Positions 7,397 through 11,894 of a stretch of 11,894 nt of DNA are shown piece after piece. This DNA comes from Planctomycetes bacterium RIFCSPHIGHO2_12_FULL_52_36 (GTDB lineage Bacteria > Planctomycetota > Brocadiia > Brocadiales > Bathyanammoxibiaceae), in assembly GCA_001828545.1 (NCBI GenBank), contig MHYW01000026.1:1-11894 (forward strand), written 5' to 3'. Positions within the stretch are counted from its first letter, which is position 1. Every line of letters begins with the position of its first letter. The position numbers and the translations under genes were made by a program. Below the pieces are notes generated by a model that worked only from the letters and a program-made list of their open reading frames with translations, ran no database searches and was not told the DNA's origin.

Positions 7397-8410
7397 CTAC
7401 AGAAGCCCCAGCGCCTCCTCAAACCCAAACATCACGTTCATATTCTGCACTGCCTGCCCTGAGGCACCTTTGATGAGGTTATCTATCGCCGAGAGGAGGA
7501 TGACCCTCTCCCCTACCACATTCAGGGAGATGTCACAGAAGTTGGTATCCGTAACCTCCTTTGTCCTGGGGAACTCCCCTGCCTCTTTTATACGGACGAA
7601 AGGTTCTTCTTTATAGAAATTCTTTAGGGCCTCTCTCAAGGCCTCCTCTCCTATACTCCCCTTGTGCCTGGCGTATATGGTGGAGAGGATCCCACGGTCC
7701 ATGGGGGCCAGGTGGGGCGTAAAGTATACCTTTACCCTCATCCCCGTCCTGTCCATAAGCACCTCTTCTATCTCAGGGGTATGACGGTGGGTGCCCACGC
7801 TGTAGGCCTCTATATTCTCATTACACTCGCAATAATGGGAGGCCTCCGTTGCCTCCCGCCCCCTCCCCGACACCCCAGACTTGGAATCCACGATTATATC
7901 CGTAGGCTCCACGAGCCCTTTCTTTAATAAAGGGGCAAGGGGAAGGATGGTGGAGACAGGGTAACACCCGGGGTTACTCACCAGGGATGCCCCTATTATC
8001 TCTTTACGATACAACTCCGGCAGGCCGTATACCGCCCTCTTAAGACCCTCCGGGTCGGTATGGGAGACCTTATACCATTTCTCATAGACAGCGGGGTCCT
8101 TAAAACGATAGTCTGCACTGAAGTCAATAACCCTCACTCCCCTCCGTAGGTACTTGGGGACGTAGTTCATGGAGACCTTTGGTGGGAGGGTGACGAAGAG
8201 GAGTTCCACCCCCTTAGGGACGTCCTCAGGTTCAAGCCCCGAGCAGGGCAACTCTATCAACCGCCTCAGGGAGGGGAATATCTCGGATATCCTGGGAGAG
8301 CCTTCCCTCCTGACCCCCAGGTAACTAATCTCTACCCTTGGGTGCCTCAGGAGGAGCTTGATTAACTCAAGACTGGTATAGGCCGTTGCCCCTGCTATGC
8401 CGACTTTCAT
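7397..8410 (-). CDS. argC: N-acetyl-gamma-glutamyl-phosphate reductase
   Basis: This enzyme reduces N-acetylglutamyl 5-phosphate with NADPH in arginine synthesis. From the ATG at 8408-8410 it is 337 residues, the normal size for type 1 ArgC. The Rossmann start is MKVGIAGATAYTSLEL (the usual pattern is GAxGYTGxEL, so two glycines are replaced by Ala and Ser). The catalytic cysteine is Cys149 in SNPGCYPVS, and the conserved HRHTPEIEE segment follows. A longer reading from 8449 would only add residues encoded by the 7-bp repeat upstream, so I reject it. There is no clear Shine-Dalgarno, because that repeat array abuts the start codon. No other arg genes are in the window. DUF2283 follows on the same strand, and the S41 protease precedes it. 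Confidence 0.93.
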   Translation of the reverse strand: MKVGIAGATAYTSLELIKLLLRHPRVEISYLGVRREGSPRISEIFPSLRRLIELPCSGLEPEDVPKGVELLFVTLPPKVSMNYVPKYLRRGVRVIDFSADYRFKDPAVYEKWYKVSHTDPEGLKRAVYGLPELYRKEIIGASLVSNPGCYPVSTILPLAPLLKKGLVEPTDIIVDSKSGVSGRGREATEASHYCECNENIEAYSVGTHRHTPEIEEVLMDRTGMRVKVYFTPHLAPMDRGILSTIYARHKGSIGEEALREALKNFYKEEPFVRIKEAGEFPRTKEVTDTNFCDISLNVVGERVILLSAIDNLIKGASGQAVQNMNVMFGFEEALGLL

Positions 8411-8411
8411 G

Positions 8412-8467
8412 ACAGAGTACAGGATACAGGATTCGGAATATAGAATCAAGAATACAGAATACAGAAT
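8412..8467 (-). repeat. Degenerate 7-bp tandem array upstream of argC
   Basis: Eight consecutive 7-bp units lie in phase: acagagt, acaggat, acaggat, tcggaat, atagaat, caagaat, acagaat, acagaat (plus-strand reading; consensus ATTCTGT on the minus strand). They fill almost the whole gap between the protease stop (8481) and the argC ATG (8410), displacing any normal ribosome site. The units are degenerate, there are no spacers, and the array is not CRISPR-like. Confidence 0.85.
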
Positions 8468-8480
8468 CCTGACGACTGCC

Positions 8481-11420
8481 TTACCTTCCCGTAATCACAA
8501 ATGCCTTCTCTGTGGAGAGTCCCTGGTCATCGTAGGCCACTATCCTGACAAGGTTAGGGCCCCTGGTTATGGGGAGGCTGGCGGTGAAGGTATGCTCCGG
8601 GGTTGGTTCAGGGTTATAACCGAAGAAGACCTTGCGTTCATTTACCAGCACGTAGGCTCCTTCCGGGTGACGGTCGTCTCTTGCCGTGAAGGATAACTCC
8701 ACGAACCCCTCCGTGGCCAGCAGGACGGCATTCTGAAGGATTATGGAAGGTGGCAGGCCGGATACCTCCTCCGTACCCCTTTCTTCCTGCCCCGTGCCAA
8801 TAGGATACTGGGTTTGTAGGGGTAACCTGGCAGATAACTGGGCACCCAGAAGGATGTCCGTGATAAGCAGCCTTAGTGGTCTAGCCGTGGTTGGGAGTGG
8901 ACCCACACCAGGTGGCGTAAAGGTGAAGGCGAGTTTTACCTCCCTCTCTTCACCAGGTTTCAGTACACCAAGTTCTTGCCGCCCCTTCAGGACCGTCACT
9001 CCTGCCTCTTCATCTCCTTTCAGTACCACCACGTTCCGATGGGATACCCCATGACCTATATTCTTCACCTTCAGCAAGAGTTCCGTCTCCTTTCCAGTCT
9101 TTTTTGCTGGTCCGTCTGAGGCGGATACCGCCTTATCTATACCTGGTCCGCCTGAGGCGGAAACTGTCTGGACCCGGGGCAATTGGCAGGAGTAGGCAAA
9201 TAAGGGGGTTGGGTGGGCCCAGATAGTAACCCAGTCCACAATATCTGCGGGAGGAAACCCGTTATCCTCCGTGAACCTCAATACTATTTCATCATGCCTG
9301 TCCAGTGAATCATCAGGGACTTTTATTTTAAGGCTATGACTGACCTTTTTACCTGGTTCTACCTTTCCCATAGGGAACTCCAGTCCGTTAAGGGTAGGAT
9401 TTCCTGAGATGCCTTCTGCCAGGACCCTGAAAAGGGGGTATTCCCCACGATTTTCCACAGAGAGGGTGAGGGTGACGGTATCTCCTGCCTCTACCTCTTC
9501 TTTATCAATGGCTAGACTGGCAACAGAGACAGGGATTCCCTCAGTCGCTCCCGTGGACCAGTCTATCTTCCTGGACTCCAGGGCCTTTACAATCCTACTA
9601 TCCTCTTCGGCCTGGTACTCTTTTACTACCCCCAGGGAGGCCCTGTTACCGTTAGAAAGGACCGCTTTTAGGAGGTTCTTAGCCAGTTGTATCTGGAAGT
9701 CTTTTTGAAATCCACTGACGGGAGCGGCCTTGCTACCCGAGGCGTATTCCACTGGTGGAGGTGGGCCTACCACCTCTTTCCTTTCCAGATAGCACAGGAT
9801 AATAGGGTCACGGTGTGCCATGCCCTCACCATTGTCACCAGTAGGGGCAGGTTTCAAACCTGCCCCTGTAGCCTGGGCATAATGGGTCCTGCAGGTAAGG
9901 GCAGTCTTATCCCCTTCCACCTTTATTGGTACAAGGAGGATGTCTGGGGTAAGGCCCCTAAGGTTTATATATTCGCCCCCGGGGGTAAAATACTTGGCGG
10001 TGGTTAGTTTGAGGGTGTGCCTTCCATGGAGGCGGAAGACCTGTTGGATGCATGCCTTGCCAAAGGTTTGCTCCCCCACGAGCAAGGCCCGCCCATTGTC
10101 CCTTAAGGTGGCTGACAATATCTCTGCACCTGAGGCGCTCCCCCCGTCCATCAAGACCACGATGGGACACGCCTCCTCTACCCTCCCAGAGGGACGGGCG
10201 GTAACAAACTCGGGCATTACCTCGCCGGTTCGGGTCTTTATGGTGATGATTCCATCCGGGAGGAAGAGGTCTGCCACGTTTATTATCTCCTCCATCACCC
10301 CCCCATAATTATTTCTAAGGTCAAGCACCAGCCCCTTCAGTCCCCCGACCTCTTCCAGCCCTCTTATGGCTTTTACCATGGAATAAAAGGCCCCCTCCTG
10401 GAAGCCCTTTAGTTTTATGTATCCCAGGCCATAATTGGGAGCGTCTCCGCTACTATCGGAAGTGGCCCTGCCACCTTCTAAGAGGGCCCACTCAGCAGGC
10501 TCTGGCTCTATACGCTCCGTTTTCAAGGTGAAGCTCAGTATCTGGCCGCCTCCGTCGGGAGCAGCCCTGCCGCTTTGATGAGAGTGGCCTTGCTTTTTAA
10601 TGGGCGAGTTGGATACCGCCGACCTCCATACCGAAAGGGTGATGCTGGTGCCCTGCGGGCCGCTCATGCGGCCCAGGGCCTCAGTAAGACCCATATTCCT
10701 GGTGCCCTCTCCCTCTATCTCTACTATCCTGTCCCCGAGCTGCAGACCTGCCTCATGGGCGGGTGAGTCCTTGTGAAGGTACGTTACCGTTAGAAAACCC
10801 TCCTTAAATTCTACCTCCATTCCCAATCCCATGAAACTCCCTGACCCCAGGTTCTTTATCCTCTCCAGGTCTTCTGGACGGTACAGCCTGGAGTAGGGGT
10901 CAAAACTATTCAAGATGCCATTCAGGGTTGCGTACTCCAGCTCGGGTGTGCTTAACGGACAATTCCCCTTGTTGTCAGTGGTGCTACCACTAGATTCTAC
11001 GAAGGTTAATATCTCTTTCAGTAGTTCCCGCAGTACCAGCCAGTTCTTTATTCCTACGGTGTCAAAGGTCTTAGTAGAGCCACCCAACTGGACCAGGACT
11101 TCTTTTTCGCGGACGTCTATTTTCAGGTTGGGTGCCATGCCCTCTATACCCCTGAGGGCATCCCCCACGACCTCCGTGGCTGCCAGGTTATGGAAATCTA
11201 TGTAGTAATCCTTTATATGGGCAAAGACGGTGTTGGTCAGGCGGAATCGCAGTCCGCCTGAGGCGGGTTCTTCCCTTGTCATCTCCCAGGGCTGTCCCCC
11301 TGCCAGGGCCTGAACGGAAAAGCAGAATTCAGGATACAGGATACAGAATGTAATACACAGAATTCTACCTGCCGTATTCTGAACTCTGGATACCGGATTT
11401 TCTTTCGTAAAGGCCACCAT
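8481..11420 (-). CDS. Large periplasmic S41 (CtpA/Prc-type) serine protease with PDZ and C-terminal beta-rich domains
   Basis: I number from the ATG at 11418-11420 (979 residues). In-frame starts at 11501 (TTG, inside a MITE) and 11444 (ATG) are possible, and none has a good ribosome site. A signal peptide core lies at 20-36 with an ALA|GG cleavage site near 40. Residues about 188-298 are PDZ (FMGLGMEVEF, SPAHEAGLQLGDRIVEI). Residues about 330-500 are the S41 core, with Ser430 in GGSASGAEI, Lys455 in TFGKA and Gln459, so the Ser-Lys-Gln catalytic set is complete. A linker and three strand-rich regions follow (about 623-738, 758-873, 883-979), resembling CARDB/Ig-like repeats. The overall plan recalls the MXAN_5808-type S41 proteins. 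It probably degrades or processes envelope proteins. At least five segments are encoded by dispersed palindromes; see the separate entries. Confidence 0.88.
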   Translation of the reverse strand: MVAFTKENPVSRVQNTAGRILCITFCILYPEFCFSVQALAGGQPWEMTREEPASGGLRFRLTNTVFAHIKDYYIDFHNLAATEVVGDALRGIEGMAPNLKIDVREKEVLVQLGGSTKTFDTVGIKNWLVLRELLKEILTFVESSGSTTDNKGNCPLSTPELEYATLNGILNSFDPYSRLYRPEDLERIKNLGSGSFMGLGMEVEFKEGFLTVTYLHKDSPAHEAGLQLGDRIVEIEGEGTRNMGLTEALGRMSGPQGTSITLSVWRSAVSNSPIKKQGHSHQSGRAAPDGGGQILSFTLKTERIEPEPAEWALLEGGRATSDSSGDAPNYGLGYIKLKGFQEGAFYSMVKAIRGLEEVGGLKGLVLDLRNNYGGVMEEIINVADLFLPDGIITIKTRTGEVMPEFVTARPSGRVEEACPIVVLMDGGSASGAEILSATLRDNGRALLVGEQTFGKACIQQVFRLHGRHTLKLTTAKYFTPGGEYINLRGLTPDILLVPIKVEGDKTALTCRTHYAQATGAGLKPAPTGDNGEGMAHRDPIILCYLERKEVVGPPPPVEYASGSKAAPVSGFQKDFQIQLAKNLLKAVLSNGNRASLGVVKEYQAEEDSRIVKALESRKIDWSTGATEGIPVSVASLAIDKEEVEAGDTVTLTLSVENRGEYPLFRVLAEGISGNPTLNGLEFPMGKVEPGKKVSHSLKIKVPDDSLDRHDEIVLRFTEDNGFPPADIVDWVTIWAHPTPLFAYSCQLPRVQTVSASGGPGIDKAVSASDGPAKKTGKETELLLKVKNIGHGVSHRNVVVLKGDEEAGVTVLKGRQELGVLKPGEEREVKLAFTFTPPGVGPLPTTARPLRLLITDILLGAQLSARLPLQTQYPIGTGQEERGTEEVSGLPPSIILQNAVLLATEGFVELSFTARDDRHPEGAYVLVNERKVFFGYNPEPTPEHTFTASLPITRGPNLVRIVAYDDQGLSTEKAFVITGR
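9111..9161. repeat. Two in-frame copies of the TCCGCCTGAGGCGGA palindrome
   Basis: The copies are at 9111-9125 (tccgtctgaggcgga, one base changed) and 9147-9161 (perfect), each preceded by tgg. In the protease they encode the doubled peptide VSASGGP...VSASDGP (residues about 752-771) in the linker between two C-terminal beta-rich regions. Related copies occur at 11254-11266 and 11705-11721. Confidence 0.8.
9716..9744. repeat. Degenerate GGCAGGGC-type repeat in the protease linker
   Basis: The stretch gacgggagcggccttgctac encodes GSKAAPV (residues about 562-568). It resembles two other intragenic stretches at 10451-10480 and 10551-10596. The shared core is xGGxAxGGCxxCTCCCG on the minus strand. 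It is only loosely conserved. Confidence 0.45.
9841..9868. repeat. In-frame palindrome of the GTAGGGGC family
   Basis: A perfect inverted repeat at 9843-9867 has 12-bp arms (aggggcaggttt and its complement) around a single C. On the minus strand it encodes the peptide TGAGLKPAPT (about residues 518-527). This lies in the linker between the S41 core and the C-terminal regions. It shares its GTAGGGGC end with the palindrome at 11799-11826 but has a different core. Confidence 0.85.
10451..10480. repeat. In-frame hairpin repeat at the PDZ-S41 junction
   Basis: The hairpin gtggc-cct-gccac (10462-10474), extended by imperfect ggaa/ttc pairing, encodes the peptide EGGRATSDSS. It sits between the strand ending in EWALLE and the canonical S41 strand YGLGYIKLKGF. 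Ordinary CtpA proteins have only a few residues here. Confidence 0.5.
10551..10596. repeat. In-frame double repeat within the PDZ-side loop
   Basis: Two related units lie side by side (tcgggagcagccctgccgct and agagtggccttgctt). They encode KKQGHSHQSGRAAPDGG between VWRS and ILSFTLKTERI, a beta hairpin that is normally tight in CtpA-type proteins. The units resemble the repeats at 9716 and 10451. Confidence 0.5.
11238..11267. repeat. In-frame nested hairpin with TCCGCCTGAGGCGG palindrome near the mature N-terminus
   Basis: CAGGCGGA (11238-11245) pairs perfectly with TCCGCCTG (11253-11260) across a 7-base loop, and the palindrome CCGCCTGAGGCGG (11254-11266) overlaps it. It encodes PASGGLRFRL, about 12 residues after the predicted signal peptidase site of the protease. 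Confidence 0.75.
11322..11398 (-). repeat. Degenerate 7-bp array encoding the protease signal peptide
   Basis: Eleven 7-bp steps fit in phase: gcagaat, tcaggat, acaggat, acagaat, gtaatac, acagaat, tctacct, gccgtat, tctgaac, tctggat, accggat. About seven are good matches to the unit seen at 8412-8467. Read on the minus strand it encodes RILCITFCILYPEFCF, the hydrophobic core of the signal peptide. Confidence 0.7.
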
Positions 11421-11480
11421 AAGCAAAATTATAATGGATTCCATCAGCGTAAAGCCAGAGGAACTTATTCTGTTATTTTG
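11406..11480 (-). pseudogene. Possible prepilin-like N-terminal remnant
   Basis: In frame with, and upstream of, the protease, this stretch reads NNRISSSGFTLMESIIILLMVAFT. It contains the class III (type IV prepilin/pseudopilin) cleavage pattern G|FTLxE with Glu at +5 and a following hydrophobic run. No ATG precedes the motif, because the MITE-like element at 11479-11602 lies immediately upstream. The hydrophobic helix is cut short (about 11 residues) where the 7-bp array region begins. It may be a broken pseudopilin gene, or an extended N-terminus of the protease. Chance is not excluded. Confidence 0.3.
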
Positions 11481-11602
11481 AGACCTCTGAAAAACGCCCA
11501 AAATGTCATTCTGAGGGAGCGAAGCGACCGAAGAATCTCAGCTAAATAACGAGATTCTTCGCTTCGCTCAGAATGACAAGGTAGACTTTTGCAGAGTTCT
11601 CA
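11479..11602. mobile_element. MITE-like imperfect inverted-repeat element
   Basis: The outer arms are TGAGACCTCTGAAAAA (from 11479) and TTTTGCAGAGTTCTCA (to 11602), which are complementary with few mismatches. Inside lie tgtcattctgaggg and ctcagaatgaca. The centre is a perfect 11-bp stem, CGAAGAATCTC (11529-11539) with GAGATTCTTCG (11551-11561), around an 11-base loop. There is no coding capacity. Similar TCATTCTGAG...CTCAGAATGA units are widespread dispersed repeats in environmental bacterial genomes (from memory). Confidence 0.75.
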
Positions 11603-11625
11603 TTTTTTAGGATGTAAGGGGGCTT

Positions 11626-11732
11626 TGTCCCTCGTGCCTGAGGCAGGTCCGCTTCTGGCGAACAATCTTCCAGTCACCCATAAAGGGAAATACGAGATTG
11701 TTTCGTCCACCTCAGGCGGACTCGCAATGACA
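11626..11732. repeat. Second, decayed inverted-repeat element
   Basis: CGAACAATCT (11659-11668) pairs with AGATTGTTTCG (11695-11705, one extra base) around a loop of about 26 bases. Further out, a TGCCTGAGGCA palindrome (11635-11645) faces a gtccacctcaggcggac palindrome (11705-11721). The ends are tgtc and caatgaca. The layout parallels the element at 11479-11602 but the arms are more decayed. Confidence 0.5.
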
Positions 11733-11741
11733 TCTCGCCTA

Positions 11742-11761
11742 CCCTTGAGCGGAGCGAAGGG
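11742..11761. repeat. Short cccttgagcggagcgaaggg repeat
   Basis: This imperfect palindrome resembles the CCCTTCGACTCCGCTCAGGG-type dispersed repeat found in many environmental genomes (recollection, not a search). It lies just downstream of the stop of the partial gene at the right edge. Confidence 0.4.
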
Positions 11762-11766
11762 ACGGA

Positions 11767-11894
11767 TTACCCATCCTTAACAGCAAATACACATACTTGT
11801 AGGGGCGTATTGCAATACGCCCCTACGGACTTCTTGGCCTCATAGAGCATGGGGAAGGAGACGTCCAGACCTACATAAGGCATGTCCGATGGCC
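11767..11894 (-). CDS. Unidentified protein, C-terminal end only
   Basis: The minus-strand frame entering at 11892 stays open for 41 codons to a TAA at 11767-11769. It reads PSDMPYVGLDVSFPMLYEAKK and then SVGAYCNTPLQVCVFAVKDG. The first part uses codons like those of the neighbouring genes (GTC, CTG, TTC, AAG, GAG) and looks like real coding sequence. The second part begins exactly where the 28-bp palindrome (11799-11826) starts, so the tail appears to be repeat-derived and the original stop lost. I do not recognise the protein. The other two minus frames stop within a few codons. It would lie upstream of, and on the same strand as, the protease. Confidence 0.45.
   Translation of the reverse strand, partial: PSDMPYVGLDVSFPMLYEAKKSVGAYCNTPLQVCVFAVKDG
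11799..11826. repeat. Perfect 28-bp palindrome of the GTAGGGGC family
   Basis: Arms of 14 bp (gtaggggcgtattg and its complement) meet with no loop. In the minus-strand gene it encodes VGAYCNTPL. It shares the GTAGGGGC/GCCCCTAC ends with the palindrome inside the protease gene at 9841-9868 but has a different core. Confidence 0.85.

Noticed and set aside
8411..8449. Upstream extension of argC by 13 residues
   Set aside because: It is encoded entirely by the 7-bp repeat, and the ArgC family begins at the Rossmann strand MKVGIAGA.
8412..8467. CRISPR array
   Set aside because: The units are 7 bp, degenerate and contiguous, with no spacers and no cas genes nearby.
9841..9868. Palindrome as an intrinsic terminator or operator
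   Set aside because: It lies within an intact reading frame in the middle of the protease gene, has no T-tract, and matches a dispersed repeat family.
11589..11780. Plus-strand 63-codon open frame near the right edge
   Set aside because: It is composed almost entirely of repeat sequence and has no ribosome site or protein-like composition.

Overview
The window looks like a chromosomal stretch of a Gram-negative bacterium. It carries an MCE/Mla-type lipid transport operon, two lipoproteins and an exported protease, all of which imply an outer membrane. Arg codons AGG/AGA are common, G+C is moderate, and several families of short dispersed palindromes are present. That style is familiar from environmental genomes such as Brocadiales-like Planctomycetota, Nitrospirota and some former Deltaproteobacteria. 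I cannot place the taxon more precisely from sequence alone.

Layout. Positions 1-2712 (minus strand) hold gltX (GTG start), a PfkB-family sugar kinase and speD (TTG start, running off the left edge), all co-directional. Positions 2713-2913 are a divergent promoter region with two good sigma70-like promoters. Positions 2914-7112 (plus strand) form a tight five-gene operon: STAS-MlaE permease, MlaF ATPase, MlaD/MCE protein, an ABC-transport auxiliary (PqiC/DUF330-like) lipoprotein and a DUF3313-like lipoprotein. Positions 7119-8410 (minus strand) hold a small DUF2283 protein and argC. Positions 8481 to about 11420 (minus strand) hold a very large S41/CtpA-type periplasmic protease with three C-terminal beta-rich regions. 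From 11479 to the right edge is a nest of repeats and MITE-like elements, ending in the 3' end of an unidentified minus-strand gene.

The most unusual part is 8411-11894. At least five types of short palindromic or periodic repeat are present. Several lie in frame inside the S41 protease, where they encode extra peptides in loops between domains (for example TGAGLKPAPT). A 7-bp periodic array appears to encode the protease signal peptide, and a second 7-bp array fills the gap in front of argC. A MITE-like inverted repeat sits next to a fragment that encodes a textbook prepilin cleavage motif. The unidentified gene at the right edge seems to have acquired its C-terminal tail from another palindrome. 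This resembles in-frame palindromic element insertion as described for Rickettsia, but with different sequences.

The housekeeping genes (gltX, argC, speD) look intact. The Mla-like operon has no MlaC- or MlaA-like gene in the window, and its two lipoproteins probably serve the trans-envelope path instead. The GltX lacks part of a peptide that usually lies in its acceptor-binding region.
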